64,000 nt of DNA from Phenylobacterium haematophilum (GTDB lineage Bacteria > Pseudomonadota > Alphaproteobacteria > Caulobacterales > Caulobacteraceae): positions 786,785 through 850,784 of the forward strand of contig NZ_JACIDK010000001.1 of the NCBI RefSeq assembly GCF_014196295.1, read 5' to 3'. Shown piece after piece: positions 55,619 through 63,511 of the stretch. Position 1 is the first letter of the stretch, and every line of letters begins with the position of its first letter. The translations under genes and the position numbers were made by a program. The notes beneath the pieces were generated by a model, which was not told where the DNA came from, did no database searches, and saw only the letters and a program-made list of their open reading frames with translations.

Positions 55619-58324
55619 CTAGTTGAACTGGTAGGTCAGGCGCACATAACCGCGACGACCCAGAAGGTCGTAGGTCATGGTGTCGGTGTTCCCGTCGGTG
55701 AAGCTCTGGATGTACGGAGCCTTCTTGTCGAAGATGTTGTCCACGCCGACGGCGATGTCGGCGTTGTCGGCGATGCGATAGGCCACCTGGGCGTTGTGGT
55801 AGAACACCCGCGGCGCCTGATAGCCGATGTCCTTCGGCGCGGCGTTGAAGTCGGTCGCCTTGCCGATCATCTGCACCGAGTAGGTCCCGGTCCACTTCTC
55901 GTCGGTGACGGTGAAGCTGGCGTTGGACCGCCACTTCGGATAGCCGCCGTTGCCGCCGCCGATGTGACCGTCGAACCGGATCGGTTCGGCGCCGTCATAG
56001 GCGGTGATCAGGTACTCGCCGAGATAGGTGGTGTTCCAGTCGAAGCTGGCCCGGCGCTCGAACAGGTCGAAGTCGTAGTGGATGCCGATGTCGACGCCGC
56101 TCATCTCTTCCTTGCCGGTGTTCACCGGGATGGACGAGAGGTAGTTGACCTCGCCGGTCAGCGCGCTGCGGGTGAAGTTGCTGGGACCGCAGAACGGATG
56201 GGTCATCCCCGCCGAGGCGTAGCAGACCGCCAGCTTGGTCGAGCCCGGGATCGAGCGGATCGCGTCGGTGATCTCGATGTCGAAATAGTCGATCGTCAGC
56301 GACAGGCCGCTGAGCTGCGTCGGCGTGAACACCAGGCCGAGCGTCAAGGTCTTCGCCTCTTCCGGCTGCAGGTCGCTGTTGCCGCCGTTGGTGGTCAGGA
56401 TCGTGGTGCCCAGTTGGCGGTATCCGGCCGGAACGCCCGAAGCCTGGCAGTTCGCGATCAGGGTCGCGTTGCCGCTGGCGCTGTACCCGCTGCAGGGGTC
56501 GGTGGTGGTCAGGTTCCCCTCGGCCACGCCGCCGAACAGTTCTGGCACGCTCGGAACGCGGAAGCCGGTGCCGTAGGTGGCGCGTAGGCGCACGCCCTCG
56601 ATCGCCGTCCAGTTCAGGCTGGCCTTGTAGGTCACGTTGCTGCCGAACAGGTCGTAGTCCGAGTAGCGGACGGCCCCGTCGACATCGAGGCGCTTGATCA
56701 GCGGCAGATCGGCCAGCAGCGGCGCCGAGACTTCCAGATAGGCTTCCTTGGCCTTCATCGAGCCGGCGATGGAGTCCTGCTGGTTGGTGTTGCCGATGCC
56801 CAGCACGGTCAGGGCGTCGGGATCACGCCAGCCCTCCTCCTCGCGATAGAGCAGACCGACGGCCGCCCCGACCGGACCAGCGGGCAGCTCGAACAGCGTG
56901 CCGGAGAAGTCGAGCGTCGCGCTGCGCTGCTCGTTACCGCCGGTGTCTCGCGAGGTGTAGAGGATGTAGTCCAGCACCTCCTTGGTCAGGCTGCCCTCGC
57001 CCAGATAGTCGCCGCACGGCGCGCCGGGCACGCAGTTCATGCTCTTCTGGACGCGTTCCAGGTTGGCGATGTTGGTCATCGCGTCGATGCCGGTGTTGCG
57101 CCCCCAGTTCACCGCCGCTTCCCAGGTCCAGTCGCCGACCACCTTGCCGCGGGCGCCCGCGACCAGGCGGTAGGTGTCCGTTTCCTGGAAGAACTTGCGC
57201 GGGCCGCCCTCGCCGAGCCGGCGCGCCAGCAGGACCAGGTCCTGCCCCGTCGGATTGTTCGGATTCGAGGCGCGGATGGTGAAGTCCCGCAGGACGTCGG
57301 GCGTGCCGTCCGGGTTGGTCGGCCGATGGGTCAGGCCGCCGGGGGTGGCCAGTTGGTTGCTCTTGCGGTGGGTGAAGAAGAACTCGCCGAAAAGCTGGAC
57401 GTCGTCGGTCAGGTCGTAGTCGGCCAGGAACGCCGTGCTGATCCGCTCGATCGGCGAGACCGCGTTCAGGAACGGGTTCGAGTTAAAGCCGTGCTTTGTC
57501 CCGTTGTAGAGCTCGAAATAATTGCCGTCCGGGCCAGGCGTCTGACGGAAGTTGACGACCCGGCCGTCGGCCAGCCGCGCGCGGCCGCCCAGCGTGTTGC
57601 CGCTGTACGAGCAGACCAGTTGGCCGCCGCTCTCGCCCAGGCTGCAGGGCGCGCGGCTCGCCATGTTGACGGCTTCGGTCTTCTGGTAGGTGAACGCGGC
57701 GGTGACGCCGCCGCGATCGCCGCGCATGCCCCACAACAGGTCGACGGTGTAGTCTTCGCCGTCGCTCTCGTCGGTGACGCCGTACTTGGCGGAGACCTTC
57801 AGGCCTTCGTAGCCGTCGATGGTGACGATGTTGACGACGCCCGCGACGGCGTCGGCGCCGTAGATCGCCGAGGCGCCGTCCTTCAGCACGTCCATCCGGC
57901 CGATGATCGAGGTCGGGATCATGTTGAGGTCGGGCGCGCTGTTGGCGCCGGTGCCGCCATTCACGACGCGGCGGCCGTTGATCAGCGTCAGGGTGCGGTT
58001 GATGCCGAGGCCGCGCAGGTTCACCTGCGCCGTGCCGTAGCCGTTGCCGGTCCAGTAGGCGCTGGTCTGGCCGCCGGCCGCGCCGGCCGAGGCCGGCAGG
58101 CGCTGCAGCAGGGTCTCTACGTTGGTGACGCCGGTGTTGGCGATCTCTTCCTGGCTGACCACGGTCGCCGGGCCCACGCCGCTGATGTCGACGCGCTTGA
58201 TACGGCTGCCGGTGACGATGACTTCCTCAACGTCGTTGGCGCTCTGCGCCCAGGCTGGAACGGCGGAAATCGCGCCGGTGAGCATCGCGCTCGCCAGCAG
58301 CAGGCGCTTGGAAAAACGGTTCAT
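55619..58324 (-). CDS. TonB-dependent outer-membrane receptor
   Basis: The 901-residue protein has a signal peptide (MNRFSKRLLLASAML, cleavage near AWAQS), a TonB-box-like EEVIVTGSRI, a plug domain (about 48-165, with LRGLGINRTLTLINGRRV and GASAIYGADAVAGVVNI) and a 22-strand barrel ending with a C-terminal aromatic pattern (LTYQFN). The cargo is unknown. It is followed by two PepSY membrane proteins. The size and plug motif are common for Caulobacteraceae receptors of sugars, siderophores or haem. Next to copper genes, a metal complex is a plausible cargo. Confidence 0.92.
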   Translation of the reverse strand: MNRFSKRLLLASAMLTGAISAVPAWAQSANDVEEVIVTGSRIKRVDISGVGPATVVSQEEIANTGVTNVETLLQRLPASAGAAGGQTSAYWTGNGYGTAQVNLRGLGINRTLTLINGRRVVNGGTGANSAPDLNMIPTSIIGRMDVLKDGASAIYGADAVAGVVNIVTIDGYEGLKVSAKYGVTDESDGEDYTVDLLWGMRGDRGGVTAAFTYQKTEAVNMASRAPCSLGESGGQLVCSYSGNTLGGRARLADGRVVNFRQTPGPDGNYFELYNGTKHGFNSNPFLNAVSPIERISTAFLADYDLTDDVQLFGEFFFTHRKSNQLATPGGLTHRPTNPDGTPDVLRDFTIRASNPNNPTGQDLVLLARRLGEGGPRKFFQETDTYRLVAGARGKVVGDWTWEAAVNWGRNTGIDAMTNIANLERVQKSMNCVPGAPCGDYLGEGSLTKEVLDYILYTSRDTGGNEQRSATLDFSGTLFELPAGPVGAAVGLLYREEEGWRDPDALTVLGIGNTNQQDSIAGSMKAKEAYLEVSAPLLADLPLIKRLDVDGAVRYSDYDLFGSNVTYKASLNWTAIEGVRLRATYGTGFRVPSVPELFGGVAEGNLTTTDPCSGYSASGNATLIANCQASGVPAGYRQLGTTILTTNGGNSDLQPEEAKTLTLGLVFTPTQLSGLSLTIDYFDIEITDAIRSIPGSTKLAVCYASAGMTHPFCGPSNFTRSALTGEVNYLSSIPVNTGKEEMSGVDIGIHYDFDLFERRASFDWNTTYLGEYLITAYDGAEPIRFDGHIGGGNGGYPKWRSNASFTVTDEKWTGTYSVQMIGKATDFNAAPKDIGYQAPRVFYHNAQVAYRIADNADIAVGVDNIFDKKAPYIQSFTDGNTDTMTYDLLGRRGYVRLTYQFN

Positions 58325-58563
58325 ACCTACCCCCTTTGGCAGAAAGCGCCCTGAGCCACCCTCCCGGCGTTACGGAGCGCTTCGGAGCCCTCGCGGCGGA
58401 CCGGCGACGGCTAATGTCTATACATATCTGGCATTGCACGAGCAGGATCGCTGATCGTCGGCCGTTATCCCATGCATCGGCCGCACGCTGCCTCGACGCG
58501 TCGACATAAAGCCGTCGCGCCGCCTTCCAGGCGACGTGTATTGCTGAAAATATCCCCACCCAT

Positions 58564-58587
58564 CCAATACCGCTTGGCGTGTATTGG
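58564..58587. promoter_or_regulatory. Inverted repeat CCAATAC-N10-GTATTGG upstream of the receptor gene
   Basis: A perfect 7-base inverted pair with a 10-base spacer lies about 240 bases upstream of the receptor start codon, and GTGTATTG occurs once more nearby. It does not look like a Fur box. It could be an operator for the receptor operon; no binding protein is known from the sequence. Confidence 0.35.
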
Positions 58588-58747
58588 GTCGTCTTGCGAC
58601 TGCTCTTGACTTACCCCGTTCTCACTACGCTGATCCCCTCACCTCGGGCGACCTGATCGTCGCTCATTGGGGATACGCGCTGCCTCCCTCAACCCCTCAG
58701 ATTTTTTCCGGGTACGGCCGGATTATTTGACGGGGCTCAAGGCGAGT

Positions 58748-58773
58748 CTCCGGGGCGGCTCGCCGCCCCGGAG
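58748..58773 (-). terminator. Hairpin at the end of the copper module
   Basis: An 11-base-pair GC-rich stem (CTCCGGGGCGG / CCGCCCCGGAG) with a 4-base loop begins 10 bases after the cusF-like stop codon on the minus strand. No T-run follows, so termination may need Rho or the hairpin may protect the mRNA 3' end. Confidence 0.6.
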
Positions 58774-58782
58774 TTCAAACGT

Positions 58783-59106
58783 CTATTGCGGGCGGATGGC
58801 GGTGATGGTCTGGCCGCTGAGGTCGAAGCGCACCTTCGCGCCAACCTTGACCTTGGCCAGCAGCACCTTGTCAGCGACCTTGAACGGCATCGTCATCGCC
58901 GGCCAGTTAAGGGCCTTGATCGGGTCATGAGCGATCGTCACCGACCCGGTCTTGGCGTCGATCTTCTTGACCACGCCCGTGCCCTCGACGCTGCCGGCGG
59001 CGGCGGGCGCGGCGTGGCCGGCATGCTCGCTGTGGTCCTGACCGTGGGCCAAGGCCCCGGTAGCGCTGACGCCCAGGGCCGCGATGGCCAGAAGCAGGGT
59101 CTTCAT
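58783..59106 (-). CDS. CusF-like periplasmic copper-binding protein
   Basis: The 107-residue protein has a signal peptide (cleavage after GALA, residue 20), a histidine-rich N-terminal stretch (HGQDHSEHAGH), and the CusF OB-fold. Cu(I)/Ag(I) ligands of CusF are present: His60 (AHDPI), Trp68, Met71 and Met73 (NWPAMTM). I start at the ATG at 59106; the open frame extends upstream but adds no signal peptide. CusF delivers copper to an RND efflux pump or other acceptor; no pump is in the window. It is the last gene of the copA-copB-cusF unit. Confidence 0.89.
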   Translation of the reverse strand: MKTLLLAIAALGVSATGALAHGQDHSEHAGHAAPAAAGSVEGTGVVKKIDAKTGSVTIAHDPIKALNWPAMTMPFKVADKVLLAKVKVGAKVRFDLSGQTITAIRPQ

Positions 59107-59146
59107 GTCTTGATCTCCAACGAAGCTCGCGCCGACGACGCGAGGA

Positions 59147-60118
59147 CTAGAACCAGGCGCGGACGCCCAGAACGAAACGGGTGTCTTTGACGTCTTCGCC
59201 GGCAGCGCGGGCCTGATCGGCGGTGTCGCCGAACTTCCGCTCGTGCGAGACCCCGACATAGGGACCGAACTCGCGGCGGAACTCGTAGCGCAGCCGCAGG
59301 CCGAGCTCGGCGCTGGTCAGGCCAGTACCGATGCCCAGTTCGGAAACCTCTTGCGCAGCCAGCTCGACCTCTGCGCGGGGCTCGAGGATCAGCTTCTGGG
59401 TCAGACGCAGGTCGTAGGCGCCTTCGAACCGGGCCGACAGGTCGCCCTTCTCCGAAAGGAAGGCAGCGCCTTCAAACTCAAACCAGTAGGGGGCGACGCC
59501 CTCGAACCCGACGGTGGCGTAGGTCCGCGAAGGGCCCGGCTCGAAGTCGTGACGGACGCCGGCCTGGAAGTCGAAATACGGGCCAATGGCGCGCGAGTAG
59601 AGGACCTGAGCCTCGGCCGAATGCAGGTCGCCGCCGAATTCGCCCTCGCCTGCCGACTTCAGGACCAGGCGGTTGATGTCGCCGCCGTACCAGAACTCTC
59701 CTTCCCAGGCGTAGGCGTCGTCGTCGGATGAGGGCCGGATCTCCGCGGTGCTCAGCATGATCTTCCACGCCTTGCCGCCGCCATGCTCCTTGGCGAGTTG
59801 CGCGCGGGCCGCGGCCATCGCCTCGCGGTCGAAGTAGCGCTCGGCCGCATAGTCGCCTGGGACTGGCGGCGCGGGCGCGTTGCCGGCAGGCGGGACGTTC
59901 GCCGGCGCAGGCATGACGTGACCAGAGTGGGGGTCGGCCGCGGGAGGCGCCGGCATCTCGTGGCCGGCATGCGGATCGGCCGCCGTCGGCGGCATGGCGT
60001 GGCCGGCGTGGGGGTCAACCGCCGGCGCGGCCGCAGGCGGCGCGTGATGCTCGTGCTGGGCGGCGGCGGGCGTGGCCAGGGCGAGCGGCGCCAGGGCGAT
60101 CAGAAGCTGGCGGCTCAC
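59147..60118 (-). CDS. copB: Copper-resistance outer-membrane protein CopB
   Basis: The 323-residue protein has a signal peptide, then a His/Met-rich linker with three near-identical repeats DPHAGHAMP, DPHAGHEMP and DPHSGHVMP (residues 35-70). The C-terminal CopB beta-barrel domain runs from about residue 115, with WEGEFWYGGDINRL near its start. CopB is an outer-membrane protein in copper resistance. Its start overlaps the copA stop codon by four bases. The final residues RFVLGVRAWF end in the aromatic pattern of outer-membrane barrels. Confidence 0.92.
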   Translation of the reverse strand: MSRQLLIALAPLALATPAAAQHEHHAPPAAAPAVDPHAGHAMPPTAADPHAGHEMPAPPAADPHSGHVMPAPANVPPAGNAPAPPVPGDYAAERYFDREAMAAARAQLAKEHGGGKAWKIMLSTAEIRPSSDDDAYAWEGEFWYGGDINRLVLKSAGEGEFGGDLHSAEAQVLYSRAIGPYFDFQAGVRHDFEPGPSRTYATVGFEGVAPYWFEFEGAAFLSEKGDLSARFEGAYDLRLTQKLILEPRAEVELAAQEVSELGIGTGLTSAELGLRLRYEFRREFGPYVGVSHERKFGDTADQARAAGEDVKDTRFVLGVRAWF

Positions 60119-61830
60119 GCGGCGTCTCCTTCCAGGGGACGCACGGTCACCACGTTAAACATGCCCGCATGCATGTGGTACAGCAGGTGGCAGTGGAACG
60201 CCCAATCGCCGCGTTCGTCGGCGGTGAAATCGAACGCGACCTTGCCGCCCGGCAGCACGTTGACGGTGTGCTTGCGCGGATGCCGTCCCGGATTTCCGGT
60301 CACCACCTCGAAGAAGTGGCCGTGCAGGTGGATCGGGTGGGCCATCATCGAGTCGTTGACCAGCACCACGCGCACCCGCTCGTTGTAGCGGAACGGGATC
60401 GGGTCCTTCAGGTGACTGTAGGTCACCCCGTCGAACGCCCACATGAAGCGCTCCATGTTGCCCGTCAGGTGGATTTCCAGCTCGCGCGACGGCGGCCTGG
60501 GATCGGGATTGGCATCTAGCGACACGAGGTCCTTTAACGTCAGCACCTTGTGACCGACGTCCTCCAGACCTTGCCCGGGATCGCCGGTGCGATCGGCCGG
60601 CATCGGCGAGATCATCTGCACGCCAGGCCCCAGCTTCACCTGCGGCGCGTTGCGCGGGTCGAGCATGGACATGCCCGAGTGGTCCATCTCCATGCCTTCC
60701 ATGCCGGGCATGGCCGAGTGATCCATCCCCATGTCGCGCATGTTGAGCACCGGCCGCTTCCGTAGCGGCGGAACTGGCGCGGTCATGCCCAGGCGCGGCG
60801 CCAGCGTGGCCCGGCCCATGCCCGAGCGGTCGGCCGCCTCGGCGACCAAGGTATAAGCCTCGTCGGCCATCGGTTGGACGATGATGTCGTATGTCTCGGC
60901 CGGGGCGATCTGGAACTCTTCGACCTCGACCGGAACGACATTCTGGCCGTCGGTCTGCACGACGCTGAGCTTCAGGCCCGGAATGCGGACGTTGAAGATC
61001 GTCATCGCGCCGGCGTTGACGAAGCGCAACCGCACCCGCTCGCCCGGCGTGAACAGGCCCGTCCAGTTGTCCTTCGGCCCATGGCCGTTGATCAGGAAGG
61101 TGTAGGTCGACCCGGTGACGTCCATGACGTCGGTCGGGTCCATCAGCATCTTGGACCACTCTTTACGGTCCTTGAACGACTGGTCCTCGCCCTTCAGCAG
61201 CCCGGCGACGGTCTGCTTCTGCATGTTGAAGTAGCCGGCGTGGGCCTTCAGCTTCCGGAAAATCTCGTGCGGATGCATGAAGCTGTAGTCCGACAGCACG
61301 ACCACGTGCTCGCGGTCGGACTTCACGGGATCTTCGCCCGCAGGATCGATGACGATCGGGCCATAGTGGCCCATCTGTTCCTGCAGGCCCGAGTGGCTGT
61401 GGTACCAGTAGGTGCCGGCCTGCCGGACCTTGAACTCGTAGTGGAACGTCTCGCCCGGCTTGATGCCGGGGAAGCTGACGCCCGGCACGCCGTCCATCTC
61501 GAACGGCAGCAGCAAGCCGTGCCAGTGGATCGAGGTGTCCTCGTCAAGATTGTTGGTGACCGAGAGGCGGACCTGCTGCCCCTCCTTCAGGCGCACCAGC
61601 GGCGCAGGGACCGTGCCGTTGACGGTGATCGCGTGGCCGGCGCGGCCGTCCACCTTGAACGGGGTGTGCCCGACGGTCAGGGCGATGTTCTCGCCAGACA
61701 CGGTCGGCAGAGTGCTGGCGATGCCTGGGGTTCCGCTCTGCGCCCAGGCCGGCAGCAGTGCGCTGAGGGCCGCTCCGCCGCCCAGGGCGGACGCCCCGCG
61801 CAGCAGTTGGCGTCGATCGAAATCCTTCAT
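60115..61830 (-). CDS. copA: Multicopper oxidase CopA (copper resistance system)
   Basis: CopA oxidises Cu(I) in the periplasm. The 571-residue protein has a twin-arginine signal (DRRQLLRG, residues 5-12) and all cupredoxin copper motifs: HWHGLLLPFEMDG, WYHSHSG, HPIHLHGHFFEV and HCHLLYHMHAGM, giving the T1 copper and the trinuclear site. A Met-rich insertion with MGMDHSAMPGMEGMEMDH (about 370-395) is typical of CopA/CueO and holds extra copper. It overlaps copB and is downstream of the cnrYXH-type operon; two direct repeats and a possible ECF promoter lie upstream. Confidence 0.95.
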   Translation of the reverse strand: MKDFDRRQLLRGASALGGGAALSALLPAWAQSGTPGIASTLPTVSGENIALTVGHTPFKVDGRAGHAITVNGTVPAPLVRLKEGQQVRLSVTNNLDEDTSIHWHGLLLPFEMDGVPGVSFPGIKPGETFHYEFKVRQAGTYWYHSHSGLQEQMGHYGPIVIDPAGEDPVKSDREHVVVLSDYSFMHPHEIFRKLKAHAGYFNMQKQTVAGLLKGEDQSFKDRKEWSKMLMDPTDVMDVTGSTYTFLINGHGPKDNWTGLFTPGERVRLRFVNAGAMTIFNVRIPGLKLSVVQTDGQNVVPVEVEEFQIAPAETYDIIVQPMADEAYTLVAEAADRSGMGRATLAPRLGMTAPVPPLRKRPVLNMRDMGMDHSAMPGMEGMEMDHSGMSMLDPRNAPQVKLGPGVQMISPMPADRTGDPGQGLEDVGHKVLTLKDLVSLDANPDPRPPSRELEIHLTGNMERFMWAFDGVTYSHLKDPIPFRYNERVRVVLVNDSMMAHPIHLHGHFFEVVTGNPGRHPRKHTVNVLPGGKVAFDFTADERGDWAFHCHLLYHMHAGMFNVVTVRPLEGDAA

Positions 61831-61900
61831 GGGCGGCCCTTCAAAGCATGTCCGTCAGGCGCGGGGGAGCGCCGACGGGTCGGGTACAAGTCGTGTCAGT

Positions 61901-61935
61901 CATGGTGGGAGAACAACAGGTTCCCATCGTGGGAG
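61901..61935 (-). promoter_or_regulatory. Repeats and candidate ECF promoter upstream of copA
   Basis: CATGGTGGGAG (61901-61911) and CATCGTGGGAG (61925-61935) are direct repeats differing at one base and spaced 24 bases start to start. Between them, on the minus strand, lies TGGGAACC (61919-61926), which fits a GGAAC-type ECF -35 element about 90 bases before copA. Either activator sites or a promoter for the adjacent ECF sigma factor are possible. Confidence 0.4.
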
Positions 61936-61983
61936 GGTCAAGCGGACGGTCAAAACGAGATACGCGCTGCCGATCGGTTTCCC

Positions 61984-62568
61984 TCAGGCCGGGCCCGCGA
62001 AATCTTCGGTCTTCAACAGTTCGGCGAGCCTGCGTCGGGCCCGATAGACCCGAGTCTCGATGGTTTTCGCCGACACGCCGAGCAAGTCCCCCGCCGCCTG
62101 CTGCGACAATTCCTCGAAGGCTGTGAGGATCAGCGGCTCCTTGAGCTTGGCCGGCAGCAGGGCTATGGCCCGGTCGAGCGCCCGGCGTCGTTCGGCGGCG
62201 ATGAGGCTGTTGTCGGCAGCCGGCTGCGGGTCAGGCGCGGCCGCCACCTCCTCGCCGCCCGGATCGGCGCCGAAAAACACCCGCCGCACCGCCTCGCGTC
62301 GCCCCCGGTCGCGAGATTTGTTGAGCGCAATGGCGCGCATCCAGCTCGTGAAGGAACGCCCGGCGTCATAGCGAGCCAGGTTGCGCCAGGCGGCGACGAA
62401 GCTCTCCTGCACGACTTCGTAGGCGGCGTCGGCGTCGCCGACGTAACGCCTCACGAACCGGTACAGCCATCCCTTGTGGCGGCGCATGAGCAGGGTGAAC
62501 GCGTGATCCTCGCCATCGAGCGCCCGACGGGTCAGCTCGACGTCGGACGCCTCGTCGGATTCGGTCAC
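61984..62568 (-). CDS. ECF RNA polymerase sigma factor (CnrH-like)
   Basis: The 194-residue protein has region 2 (LYRFVRRYVGDADAAYEVVQESF, then SFTSWMRAIALNKSRD) and region 4 (ALLPAKLKEPLILTAFEELS, then AAGDLLGVSAKTIETRVYRARRRL), separated by a linker of about 40 residues, with no region 3. It overlaps the sensor gene by four bases and follows an anti-sigma gene, the exact cnrYXH order. It likely transcribes its own operon and metal-defence genes; the next genes on the strand are copA, copB and the CusF-like gene. Confidence 0.92.
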   Translation of the reverse strand: MTESDEASDVELTRRALDGEDHAFTLLMRRHKGWLYRFVRRYVGDADAAYEVVQESFVAAWRNLARYDAGRSFTSWMRAIALNKSRDRGRREAVRRVFFGADPGGEEVAAAPDPQPAADNSLIAAERRRALDRAIALLPAKLKEPLILTAFEELSQQAAGDLLGVSAKTIETRVYRARRRLAELLKTEDFAGPA

Positions 62569-63002
62569 TTCGCGTCTTCGGTCAGGGCCTCCGACACGCG
62601 TCTGTCGAAGATCGCGGCCTGTTCCGGGGTCAGGATCGCCCGCATCTGCAGGATATGGACAACGGTTTCCTTCTGGAGCTCGCCCATCACGTCGTGGAAA
62701 TGCTCGATCGCCGTCCGCACCTCAGGGGAATACTCGTGCTTGGCGTTGATCGCCCCGGCCAGCTCGGCGTTCGCCATACGCAACTCAGCCTCGCGCGCGC
62801 TGCGCGTGATCGAGAACTCCCGCTCCAGAGCCTGCAGTTGTCGGCCCTGTTCGTCGCTTAGGCTGAGCTTCTCGTGCATGAACTCATGCAGCGAGGGTTC
62901 CTGCTTGGCGTTGAGCACATAGGTGGCCCCGCCCCAGGCCCCGAGACCCGCGGCCAGCGCCGCGAGCAGCACCGTCAGGATCGCGCCTCGCAGTCCGCTC
63001 AC
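62565..63002 (-). CDS. Periplasmic metal sensor, CnrX-like
   Basis: The 145-residue protein has one N-terminal membrane anchor (about 5-30) and a four-helix hairpin domain of the CnrX/ZraP/CpxP type. His39, His43, Glu60, His116 and Met120 fall at a constant offset of three from the Co/Ni ligands His42, His46, Glu63, His119 and Met123 of Cupriavidus CnrX. The motifs are LHEFMHE, ALEREF and VVHILQM. Metal binding would release the anti-sigma protein encoded just upstream, freeing the ECF factor encoded downstream. Four-base overlaps join all three genes. Confidence 0.88.
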   Translation of the reverse strand: MSGLRGAILTVLLAALAAGLGAWGGATYVLNAKQEPSLHEFMHEKLSLSDEQGRQLQALEREFSITRSAREAELRMANAELAGAINAKHEYSPEVRTAIEHFHDVMGELQKETVVHILQMRAILTPEQAAIFDRRVSEALTEDAK

Positions 63003-63292
63003 CTGCGGGCTTCCAGCAGCGTGGAAGGCGCCAGCCGGCTATCGAGCGCGAAGACGGATGTCTCCTTAGGAGCCGCCGCCGCCGCCACGGCCGAAGCGCT
63101 GCCGACCGCGGCGCCCACGACCAGTGCCATGACCACGCTCGCCATGCGGACAGGCGCAAAGCCGAACGCAGGCTCGCGCTCGATGCGCGCGCCGCCGATC
63201 CGCCGCCAGACAGCCGGTTCGAGCTGGCTCAGATCACGGTCCGGCCCTTGGGATTTGAGCCCTTCAACCAGTTCATCCAGCGAGTGGTTCAT
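62999..63292 (-). CDS. Probable anti-sigma factor (CnrY-like)
   Basis: The 97-residue protein has a short cytoplasmic part with SLDELVEGLKSQ and a WRRIGG motif (about 1-45), one transmembrane helix (MASVVMALVVGAAVGSASAV, about 50-70) and a periplasmic tail. That is the size and layout of CnrY. I start at the ATG at 63292 (MNHSLDEL); the frame is open to 63388. Gene order and overlap with the sensor gene support the role more than sequence identity, because CnrY proteins are poorly conserved. Confidence 0.78.
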   Translation of the reverse strand: MNHSLDELVEGLKSQGPDRDLSQLEPAVWRRIGGARIEREPAFGFAPVRMASVVMALVVGAAVGSASAVAAAAAPKETSVFALDSRLAPSTLLEARR

Positions 63293-63511
63293 CGACGACT
63301 CCGCATACGTCACGCTATCTATACGCGCCGGTTGCGCAAATCCCTCGGCATTCGCAGATGCATCACGCCCACAGGCGCGCCGGAGCACTGGCGCTGGACC
63401 TCGTCAAGCTATACGCAAGCGCGGACCCGCCGTGAGCCTTCAGCTCGTGGATGCGCATGGGCTAGCCCGGTTCTGCGCGCAATCTCCACAATCGCCCCGT
63501 TCGTGGCCCTC

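Larger units (their letters stand above)
58325..58782. other. Intergenic control region between the receptor and the copper module
   Basis: The 458 bases upstream of the receptor gene contain no credible gene. I see an inverted CCAATAC/GTATTGG repeat (58564-58587), an additional GTGTATTG copy about 35 bases to its left, a short T-run (AGATTTTTTCC) near 58,700 and, at the right end, the hairpin that ends the copper module. The receptor promoter must lie in the left half. Confidence 0.5.
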
